DNA of 64,000 bases from Neisseria meningitidis. Its GTDB lineage: Bacteria; Pseudomonadota; Gammaproteobacteria; Burkholderiales; Neisseriaceae. Under the pieces are notes generated by a model. It did not search any database and was not told where the DNA came from. It worked only from the letters and a program-made list of their open reading frames with translations. Below, one piece after another: positions 57,525 to 64,000 of this stretch (its first letter is position 1; each line of letters opens with the position of its first letter). The translations under genes were made by a program, and so were the position numbers. Where the stretch lies: assembly GCF_900638555.1 (NCBI RefSeq), contig NZ_LR134525.1, positions 186,001 to 250,000 of the forward strand, written 5' to 3'.

Positions 57525-57561
57525 TTCAGACGGCATGTTTTTATCGGATGCCGTCTGAAAA
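57525..57561. terminator. Inverted uptake sequences
   Basis: TTCAGACGGCAT at 57525-57536 and ATGCCGTCTGAA at 57548-57559 after the ketosynthase/ACP remnant. Confidence 0.7.
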
Positions 57562-57579
57562 CATTTGTGCGGATTCAAA

Positions 57580-58219
57580 ATGAAACCCGGTTTTTTCGGA
57601 CATATTTTTCTGACCGTATTAAGCATTGCCTATCCCGCTTTGTGGTATAGTGGATTAACAAAAATCAGGACAAGGCGACGAAGCCGCAGATAGTACGGCA
57701 AGGCGAGGCAACACTGTACTGGTTTTTGTTAATCCACTATATTACGGCAGGGAGGCGGGCTGGTTTGTCTGGCTGGCGGCGGCGATGTGCGGGTTGTGGC
57801 TGCTGCGCGCCCTGACTGCCAAACTGCCCCAACAGCGTTATGCGGCTTTGTTTATTACACTGTTTTTTGCCGCAGTATTGGTGTTCGGGCGGCATGATTC
57901 GATGTATTGGTATCCCGTCCTCGTCAATCTGATGATGTTGGCGGTGTTCGGCGGCAGCCTGTTTGCCGGGCAGACGGTCATAGAAAGGCTCGCGCGGCTG
58001 CAACAGCCCGACCTGCCTGAAAAAGCTGTGCGCTATACCCGCCGGGTAACGCAGGTTTGGTGCGTATTCTTTATTGCCAACGGGACGCTTGCCGCTTTGT
58101 TGGCACGGTTGGGGCGATATGATTGGTGGGCGGTTTATACCGGCGTGATTGCCTATGTATTGATGGGGATGCCGTTTGCCGGCGAATGGCTTTACCGCAA
58201 ACTCGTTTTGAAAGTCTGA
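57580..58219 (+). pseudogene. Aryl-polyene-cluster membrane protein (COG4648-like), split by CREE
   Basis: MKPGFFGHIFLTVLSIAYPA then LW before the CREE, and YYGREAGWFVWLAAAMCGLW and onward after it, form one protein of about 180 residues with five membrane helices. The type is commonly found beside ketosynthase and carrier-protein genes of aryl-polyene clusters. Removing the element with one TA restores TGGTATTACGGC (W-Y-Y-G). The 3' part stays open to 58219; the next gene starts 6 bases later. Confidence 0.78.
57646..57741. repeat. Short Correia element (96 bp) inside membrane gene
   Basis: Internally deleted CREE with intact TATAGTGGATTAACA ends, inserted at TA with TA duplication in the membrane-protein gene. 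Confidence 0.92.
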
Positions 58220-58225
58220 AACCTT

Positions 58226-58741
58226 ATGTACACTTGCACTTCCTGCGGCGAAAAACATGAAGATATGCCCGCAATCGGCTTTACCGCCCCCTATCCCTAT
58301 AACCAACTCAGTGAAGAAGAACGCATTGCTTACCAAGCAGAATGCGATTCTGATTTCTGCATCATCCGCTATCCCGACCAAACCGACCGCTTTATCCGCG
58401 CGGTGCTGCCGATTCCGATTATCGGGCATGAGGAAACGCTGGAATATGGCGTGTGGGTATCCGTCAGCGAAAAGAGTTTTAACGACTATCAAAGCCGCTT
58501 TTACGACAACCCTGAAAACGCCGTTTATTTCGGCATGATCTGCAACCGGCTGCCCCCTTACGAATCCGACACCTTCGGTCTGCACTGCAATGTCGTTACC
58601 CAACCCGATGGTCAACGTCCTTTGTTGCAACTCCATCAAGGCGGCGAACATCCGCTGGTACGCGACTTTTATCACGGCATAGAATATGCCGAAGCGCAGG
58701 CAAGGATAGGGGCGGTATCCAAATCGGATTGTTCAGGATAA
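58226..58741 (+). CDS. DUF2199 protein
   Basis: A 171-residue protein of the DUF2199 family. [18 protein letters not shown] at the start gives a CxxC pair that could bind zinc. [24 protein letters not shown] and the C-terminal [20 protein letters not shown] are also typical. Function unknown. It sits between the decayed aryl-polyene genes and ubiD, 19 bases before the latter. Confidence 0.78.
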   Translation: MYTCTSCGEKHEDMPAIGFTAPYPYNQLSEEERIAYQAECDSDFCIIRYPDQTDRFIRAVLPIPIIGHEETLEYGVWVSVSEKSFNDYQSRFYDNPENAVYFGMICNRLPPYESDTFGLHCNVVTQPDGQRPLLQLHQGGEHPLVRDFYHGIEYAEAQARIGAVSKSDCSG

Positions 58742-58760
58742 AAGGACAAAAAGGATCAAC

Positions 58761-60239
58761 ATGAAATATAAAGACCTGCGCGACTTCATCGCCATGCTCG
58801 AGCAGCAGGGCAAACTCAAGCGCGTCGCACACCCCGTTTCCCCGCATTTGGAAATGACCGAAATCGCCGACCGCGTGCTGCGTGCCGAAGGGCCGGCGTT
58901 GCTGTTTGAAAACCCGATTAAGCCCGACGGTACGCGCTATGATTATCCCGTGTTGGCAAACCTGTTCGGCACGCCCGAACGTGTGGCGATGGGCATGGGC
59001 GCGGACAGCGTGTCCAAGCTGCGCGAAATCGGGCAGACGCTGGCGTATTTGAAAGAACCCGAACCGCCCAAAGGCATCAAAGACGCGTTTTCCAAACTGC
59101 CGCTCTTGAAAGACATTTGGAGCATGGCGCCGAACGTGGTGAAAAACGCGCCGTGTCAGGAAATCGTGTGGGAAGGCGAAGACGTTGATTTGTATCAACT
59201 TCCGATTCAGCATTGCTGGCCGGAAGACGTTGCGCCGCTGGTAACGTGGGGCTTGACCGTCACGCGCGGGCCGCACAAAAAACGCCAAAATCTCGGCATT
59301 TACCGCCAACAACTCATCGGCAAAAACAAGCTGATTATGCGTTGGCTGTCGCATCGCGGCGGCGCGTTGGATTATCAGGAGTTTCGCAAACTCAATCCCG
59401 ATACGCCGTATCCCGTCGCCGTCGTACTCGGCTGCGACCCCGCCACCATTTTGGGCGCGGTAACGCCTGTTCCCGATACCTTGAGCGAATACCAGTTTGC
59501 CGGACTGCTGCGCGGTTCGCGGACGGAGCTGGTGAAATGTATCGGCAACGATTTGCAAGTGCCTGCCCGCGCAGAAATCGTGTTGGAAGGCGTCATCCAT
59601 CCGAACGAAACCGCGTTGGAAGGCCCGTACGGCGACCACACCGGCTATTACAACGAGCAGGATTATTTCCCTGTGTTTACGGTCGAACGCATCACCATGC
59701 GCGAAAACCCGATTTACCATTCCACCTACACGGGCAAGCCGCCCGATGAGCCTGCCGTTTTGGGTGTGGCATTGAACGAAGTGTTCGTACCGCTTTTGCA
59801 AAAGCAGTTCCCCGAAATCACCGATTTCTACCTGCCGCCCGAAGGCTGTTCCTACCGCATGGCGGTGATCGGCATGAAAAAACAGTACGCCGGACACGCC
59901 AAGCGCGTGATGATGGGCTGCTGGTCGTTCCTGCGCCAGTTTATGTACACCAAATTCATCATCGTGGTGGATGACGATGTGGACGTGCGCGACTGGAAAG
60001 AAGTCATCTGGGCAGTAACCACGCGCATGGACCCTGTGCGCGACACTGTTTTGGTAGAAAACACGCCCATCGACTATCTCGACTTCGCCAGCCCCGTCAG
60101 CGGACTCGGCGGCAAAATGGGTTTGGACGCGACCAACAAATGGCTGGGCGAAACCGACCGCGAATGGGGGAGCGTCATCAAAAAAGACCCTGCGGTTACG
60201 GCTAAGATTGATGGGATTTGGGAGGAATTGGGGTTGTAG
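58761..60239 (+). CDS. ubiD: 4-hydroxy-3-polyprenylbenzoate decarboxylase UbiD
   Basis: Prenyl-FMN-dependent decarboxylase of the ubiquinone pathway, 492 residues. It begins [22 protein letters not shown]; the cofactor and metal region includes [21 protein letters not shown] near 220 and [26 protein letters not shown] near 272-297, which holds the conserved Glu. About normal length. It needs UbiX, which is not in the window. Confidence 0.95.
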   Translation: MKYKDLRDFIAMLEQQGKLKRVAHPVSPHLEMTEIADRVLRAEGPALLFENPIKPDGTRYDYPVLANLFGTPERVAMGMGADSVSKLREIGQTLAYLKEPEPPKGIKDAFSKLPLLKDIWSMAPNVVKNAPCQEIVWEGEDVDLYQLPIQHCWPEDVAPLVTWGLTVTRGPHKKRQNLGIYRQQLIGKNKLIMRWLSHRGGALDYQEFRKLNPDTPYPVAVVLGCDPATILGAVTPVPDTLSEYQFAGLLRGSRTELVKCIGNDLQVPARAEIVLEGVIHPNETALEGPYGDHTGYYNEQDYFPVFTVERITMRENPIYHSTYTGKPPDEPAVLGVALNEVFVPLLQKQFPEITDFYLPPEGCSYRMAVIGMKKQYAGHAKRVMMGCWSFLRQFMYTKFIIVVDDDVDVRDWKEVIWAVTTRMDPVRDTVLVENTPIDYLDFASPVSGLGGKMGLDATNKWLGETDREWGSVIKKDPAVTAKIDGIWEELGL

Positions 60240-60249
60240 GTTTTACGGT

Positions 60250-60288
60250 CTGCCGTCTGAAGCGTGGGGGCGTTTCAGACGGCATTTG
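60250..60288. terminator. Shared uptake-sequence terminator, ubiD and asmA-like gene
   Basis: CTGCCGTCTGAA at 60250-60261 (first base differs) and TTCAGACGGCAT at 60274-60285 between convergent genes. Confidence 0.82.
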
Positions 60289-60302
60289 TGTACGCAGGAT
60301 GT

Positions 60303-62417
60303 TTACGGTTCTTTAGGTTTGAGCCACTGCCATTGTTCCAGCAGGGTGTCTTCGAGGATTTTCTGTTTCTCTTTGCGCGAATTGATGCCGCCGGTCAGCC
60401 TGCCGTAATCGACGGTAATGGACGGTTTGTCCACCGTACCGGTGATTTTCAGGGGAATCGGTTTGTTTTTCGGATGGACGGCGTTGCGGATAAGGACATC
60501 TTCAGACAATTCCTGCGTATCCAGATTGGTATAGCCGTTGCTGGTAACATAGAGGCTGTCGGAGAAGAGTTCGGTATCGATGTGGCGGCTGATGCCGTCT
60601 GAAATTTCGCTGTTGAGCGTGAATCGGTGGAAGGGTGTGCTGGGTGCGGCATTGTCGGCAGTTTTGCCCGAAATGCCGTTTTTCAGGATATTGTCCATGT
60701 CGATACCGTGCCACGCACCGTTGGAAATATTTAGCGACAGGCTGCCTTGAAGCGAGCGGATAAGCTCTTTTCGGGTTTCGCCGCCCGCGGTCAGATCGAT
60801 GACCGCGTCGCCGTTGCCGCTGAAGCTGTGGAAGCCGAACAGGTCTTGCAGCAGCGGTTGGATTTGGATGTTGCTTGCATTCTGTTGCAGGCGGTAAGTG
60901 GCGGGACGGGTGTTGGCGATGCTGATGCCGCCTTCGGTATGGCCGCCGTAAAGCCCTGACTTGAAACGGCTGAGCGCGATATGGTCTTTGTCGGCGTGGA
61001 GGTAGGTTTCCATATCGTCCAGTTGCAGGCCGGGAAGTTGGACTTTTCCGATTTTCAGGTGCGCCTCGATGTCGCCGGACAGCTTGGCGAGGGTGTCGGG
61101 AAATATTTTGCCGTTTTGTTGCCGCACGTCGTCAAGATAGGGGGTCAGGTTCAATTTTTGCAGTGCGACGGCGGCTTCCAGATGCGGTGCGTCTTCATGT
61201 GTGTATCTGAATTTCGCGGCAACGGTTTGGCGGTCGAATGTGCCGTTTAATTCGGCATTCCAATTTTGCAGATTCGGTACGGACAGCGAACCGTCGAGCC
61301 GGCTGATGAAACGGGGTTGCGGCAGGCGGTTGACGGTATCCTGAAGGGTCGATACATACAGGCGCGGCGCGTCCAGCCCTTTGTTTTCCGTCCATACGAG
61401 CGGCGAATTGAGGGAGAAGTTGGTCTGGTGGCGCGGTGTTTTGAAGCTGCCGGAGATTTCGGCGTTGCCGATGTTGGCGATGCCGGAGTGCAGGTTGGCT
61501 TTGTCGAGTTTGAACGAACCGTCCCATTGGGCATATTCGCCGCCGGCGGTAAATGCGCCGTTGACGGTTTCAATTTTAATGCTGTTGTTCCTGAGTGCCA
61601 GCGTAGGGATTTGGGCGGTCAGGTGGAGGTTGCGGAAGGAAGTGTCTGCACGCAGGCCGAGGCCGGCGGCATCCGCTCCGCCGGCGTTGAAGCGGACAGA
61701 AGGGCTGCCGGTGGTGGAAATGGTAATGCCGTGTCCGTCCAGCGAAGTGGAAGCTTCAAAATGGAACGGTGAGATTTCGGGCGTGCCGATGCCGTTTGAA
61801 AGGAACAGCCCCCTGCTTTTCCACGGGACGGACAGCTTTCCCCAAACCAGTATGCCCGAACTTTCAAACGGCTGCCCCGACGAATCGGGGGATTGCAGGT
61901 TGAGGTTGATTTCCTTCAGGATAAGCTGTTCCTGCAGGAAATTGAGGCGGACGGTGCTGTTTTCGACGATAATGCGGTTGACTGAGGCTTGGCGTTTTTG
62001 GCTGTCGATCAGGTCTTGAATGTTCCAAACACCTTTCCCGTCGCGCGTCAGGGCAAGTTCCGCACTCGAAACCACCCATTTTTCAATCTGTATCTGATCC
62101 GACCACAGGTTTTTCCAGCTCAATCCGATTTTGGTTTCTTGGACGGAAACGGCAGTCCGGTCGCCGCCGGGTTCGGTAATGGTCAGGTTTTTCAGGATGA
62201 CGGTCGGCCGGGGCAGGAGCCTGCGCTGAATGTCCGCATCAAACGAGATTTTCCGGTGTGTGTGTGCAATGCTTTGTTGGAGGCGGCTGCGGATGTTTTC
62301 AGGCGTGAAGGTGCGATATACGGAAGCGTGCAGCCCGACTGCCGCCAAAAGCAGTATCGTCAGCACGGCCACCGCATATTTCAGACGGTATTTGTGGAAA
62401 ACCGATAATAAATCCAT
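60303..62417 (-). CDS. AsmA-family protein
   Basis: A 704-residue inner-membrane-anchored periplasmic protein of the AsmA family. These large beta-groove proteins are linked to outer-membrane lipid transport and assembly. One N-terminal helix (YAVAVLTILLLAAVGLHASV) is followed by the AsmA start pattern SFDADIQRRLLPRPTVILKNLTI. The C-terminal AsmA domain has NGDAVIDLTAGGETRKELIRSLQGSLSLNISNGAWHGIDMDNIL. Ends near a shared hairpin with ubiD. Confidence 0.87.
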   Translation of the reverse strand: MDLLSVFHKYRLKYAVAVLTILLLAAVGLHASVYRTFTPENIRSRLQQSIAHTHRKISFDADIQRRLLPRPTVILKNLTITEPGGDRTAVSVQETKIGLSWKNLWSDQIQIEKWVVSSAELALTRDGKGVWNIQDLIDSQKRQASVNRIIVENSTVRLNFLQEQLILKEINLNLQSPDSSGQPFESSGILVWGKLSVPWKSRGLFLSNGIGTPEISPFHFEASTSLDGHGITISTTGSPSVRFNAGGADAAGLGLRADTSFRNLHLTAQIPTLALRNNSIKIETVNGAFTAGGEYAQWDGSFKLDKANLHSGIANIGNAEISGSFKTPRHQTNFSLNSPLVWTENKGLDAPRLYVSTLQDTVNRLPQPRFISRLDGSLSVPNLQNWNAELNGTFDRQTVAAKFRYTHEDAPHLEAAVALQKLNLTPYLDDVRQQNGKIFPDTLAKLSGDIEAHLKIGKVQLPGLQLDDMETYLHADKDHIALSRFKSGLYGGHTEGGISIANTRPATYRLQQNASNIQIQPLLQDLFGFHSFSGNGDAVIDLTAGGETRKELIRSLQGSLSLNISNGAWHGIDMDNILKNGISGKTADNAAPSTPFHRFTLNSEISDGISRHIDTELFSDSLYVTSNGYTNLDTQELSEDVLIRNAVHPKNKPIPLKITGTVDKPSITVDYGRLTGGINSRKEKQKILEDTLLEQWQWLKPKEP

Positions 62418-62507
62418 AGCCCGAACAATCTGTAAAACACGCCACAGTATAACACGGCTTGCAAAAATCCTATTTTGGGCAGGCCGTTTCTTGTGTCAGG
62501 AGGAAAT

Positions 62508-63401
62508 ATGATTATTGTCATGAGCAGGCGTGCCGCCGAAGCGGACATTGCCGGCGTTGTCGCCTTTATCCGCAGCAGAGGTCTGCGAGAACACATTTCT
62601 CACGGCGACGAGCGTACCGTCATCGGCGCAATCGGCGACGATAGGGTTTTGAGCGTCAGGGAGGTGCAGACGCTGCCGGAGGTCGAGAAAGCCGTCCGCA
62701 TTTTGGATACATGGAAAACCGTCAGTCGGGAAAATCGGGCGGAAGACAGCCGCGTTGCCGCCAAAGGCGTGGCTTTCGGCGGCGGGGAAACCGTCTGTAT
62801 CGCCGCAGAACCGTCAGTATGGCGCAATGCGGATGCAGTGTTTCTAGATCCGTTTTTCACTTCGGCAAACTTATACGACACTTCAAGTGCGGATGAAGGG
62901 CGGGGACGGTGCAGACGGTTGGCGGAACAGACCGCATCGGCGCATGGCGCAGGGAAACCCGTATTGGTGCGCGTCCGCAACGTCCGCCATGTCGAAGCGG
63001 CTTTGAATGCGGGGGCGGACATCCTGTATTTGGGCGGCGGGCTGATGTCCGATCTTGCCGTATTGAATGAAGCCGGAAGCCTGAACATTCCCTTGGTGCT
63101 GTGTAAAGACAAGCACCATTCTGCCGAAGATTGGTTGAATGCCGCAGAATATGTTGTCTCGCGCGGCAACCGCCACCTGATTCTGGGCGAGTCGGGCGTG
63201 TTGAGCCATACCAAAGACCATCCCTACCGTTTGGATGTCGAATCCATCGTGAAAGTCCGCCAAATCAGCCATCTGCCCGTGATTGCGAATATTACGGGAT
63301 TATGGAACCGCGATATGCCGCAGGAAATCCTGTACGGCTTGGCAAAGGCGGCAGGCGCGTGCGGAATCGTCGGAACCTGTTTTGAAAAGTCGGGCGGATA
63401 G
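62508..63401 (+). CDS. DAHP-synthase-like protein lacking catalytic motifs
   Basis: A 297-residue protein. Residues 1-70 (MIIVMSRRAAEADIAGVVAFIRS ... ISHGDERTVIGAIGD) match the ferredoxin-like N-terminal domain of type I-beta DAHP synthases, and the barrel follows the family to the end (HLPVIANITGLWNRDMPQEI). At the family's substrate motifs, however, it reads CIAAEPSVW for AGPCAVE and FLDPFFTSANLYDTSS for the KPRTSPY loop, so the phosphate- and metal-binding residues are gone. It may be a paralogue with a new role. The ATG at 62508 has an AGGAGG site. folP follows 139 bases later. Confidence 0.7.
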   Translation: MIIVMSRRAAEADIAGVVAFIRSRGLREHISHGDERTVIGAIGDDRVLSVREVQTLPEVEKAVRILDTWKTVSRENRAEDSRVAAKGVAFGGGETVCIAAEPSVWRNADAVFLDPFFTSANLYDTSSADEGRGRCRRLAEQTASAHGAGKPVLVRVRNVRHVEAALNAGADILYLGGGLMSDLAVLNEAGSLNIPLVLCKDKHHSAEDWLNAAEYVVSRGNRHLILGESGVLSHTKDHPYRLDVESIVKVRQISHLPVIANITGLWNRDMPQEILYGLAKAAGACGIVGTCFEKSGG

Positions 63402-63471
63402 CAGGCATACCGGCAGATTCAAAGGCGGAGCAGACATTCGGACAACATGCCGTCTGCCGCCCGAATAGCGG

Positions 63472-63509
63472 TGTCGTCTGAAGCGCACAAGACGGTTTCA
63501 GACGGCATA
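63472..63509. terminator. Inverted uptake sequences before folP
   Basis: A worn copy GTGTCGTCTGAA at 63471-63482 and an exact TTCAGACGGCAT at 63497-63508. Confidence 0.7.
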
Positions 63510-63540
63510 TAATCTGTTTTTTATTTTGGGAGGAGTTCAG

Positions 63541-64000
63541 ATGGCACGACACGTTTGGCAGGCAGGACGGTTTGAAATCGGTTTGGACAAACCGAAAATC
63601 ATGGGTATCGTGAATCTCACGCCCGATTCTTTTTCCGACGGCGGCGCGTATTCGCAAAACGCCCAAACCGCTTTGGCGCATGCCGAACGGCTTTTGAAAG
63701 AGGGTGCGGACATTCTCGACATCGGCGGCGAATCGACGCGGCCGGGTGCGGATTATGTTTCGTCCGAAGAAGAATGGGCGCGGGTTGAGCCTGTATTGGT
63801 AGAAGTCGCGGGATGGGGCGTTCCCGTCAGTTTGGACACGCGCCGCACGGTGGTTATGGAAAAAGCGTTGGCACTCGGCGGCATCGATATTATTAACGAT
63901 GTGGCGGCGTTGACCGACGAAGGCGCGCTCGAATTGCTGGCGTGTCAGGCGGATACGGGCATTTGCCTGATGCACATGCGGGGCTTGCCTGAGAATATGC
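63541..64000 (+). CDS. folP: Dihydropteroate synthase, 3' end outside window
   Basis: Folate-pathway enzyme and sulfonamide target. 153 codons are visible. [17 protein letters not shown] (residues 19-35) and [17 protein letters not shown] (55-71) are the pterin/phosphate-binding signatures. Phe31 and Pro68, positions changed in some sulfonamide-resistant meningococci, are wild type. The other known resistance sites (around 194-195) lie outside the window. Start [14 protein letters not shown] follows a GGGAGGAG site. Confidence 0.96.
   Translation, partial: MARHVWQAGRFEIGLDKPKIMGIVNLTPDSFSDGGAYSQNAQTALAHAERLLKEGADILDIGGESTRPGADYVSSEEEWARVEPVLVEVAGWGVPVSLDTRRTVVMEKALALGGIDIINDVAALTDEGALELLACQADTGICLMHMRGLPENM

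Noticed and set aside
58596..59897. A 433-codon open frame opposite ubiD
   Set aside because: Shadow of ubiD; no family features.

Overview
The window is chromosomal DNA of a pathogenic Neisseria, most likely N. meningitidis. The evidence seen in the sequence is: dozens of the 12-base uptake sequence ATGCCGTCTGAA, usually as inverted pairs after genes; twelve Correia elements (CREE, TATAGTGGATTA ends); two identical AT-rich (ATR) elements; a remnant of an MDA/Nf-type filamentous prophage with a tspB fragment; a CREE between mtrR and mtrC; and an in-frame TAG before the third haem domain of ccoP, which is the known meningococcal state. Gene content (mtrF-mtrR-mtrCDE, gdhR-gdhA, lgtF-rfaK, tonB-exbB-exbD, ccoNOQP, relA, folP) fits the same species.

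Layout. 1-2.55 kb: biotin genes bioF (5' end outside the window), bioG, bioC and a 17-codon stub of bioD. 2.7-6.8 kb: a five-gene operon with a membrane-anchored helical-repeat protein, a degenerate receiver-like protein, a Ras-like GTPase, and two Roadblock/longin-like proteins. This is the best candidate here for a poorly described system. 6.9 kb: tRNA-Asn. 7.4-11.7 kb: decayed filamentous prophage on the minus strand. 11.77-16.05 kb: hlyD-tolC of a type I secretion system, bracketed by inverted copies of a different uptake-sequence dialect (AAGCAGCCTGCA), followed by an IS630-family element that has itself been hit by a CREE. 16.1-19.2 kb: relA and grxB. 19.2-21.3 kb: AT-rich foreign block with a membrane protein, a cation-efflux protein, two prpF start fragments and a methylase fragment. 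21.4-24.4 kb: M50-like membrane protein and tonB-exbB-exbD.

25-32.8 kb: a DUF442 phosphatase-like protein, an M61 peptidase, the cbb3 oxidase operon ccoN-ccoO-ccoQ-ccoP (ccoP broken) and a PepSY membrane protein. 32.9-45.6 kb: recC, mtrF, mtrR and the mtrCDE efflux operon. 45.6-50.3 kb: a chimaeric remnant of a TonB receptor and lactate permease, gdhR (frameshifted), gdhA, thyA. 50.3-54.8 kb: apbE cut by a CREE, a frameshifted sodium-dependent transporter, the LOS core genes lgtF-rfaK and a CAT-anticodon tRNA. 54.9-58.2 kb: remains of an aryl-polyene-like fatty-acid cluster broken by CREE and IS1016. 58.2-64 kb: a DUF2199 protein, ubiD, an AsmA-family gene, a DAHP-synthase-like protein without its catalytic motifs, and the first 153 codons of folP.

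The overall picture is a core neisserial chromosome cut up by small non-autonomous elements. CREEs disrupt or truncate at least five genes. Six further genes carry a one-base change in a homopolymer run. Those may be real phase or pseudogene states, but the number raises the possibility of homopolymer errors in the assembly, so each is reported with that caveat.
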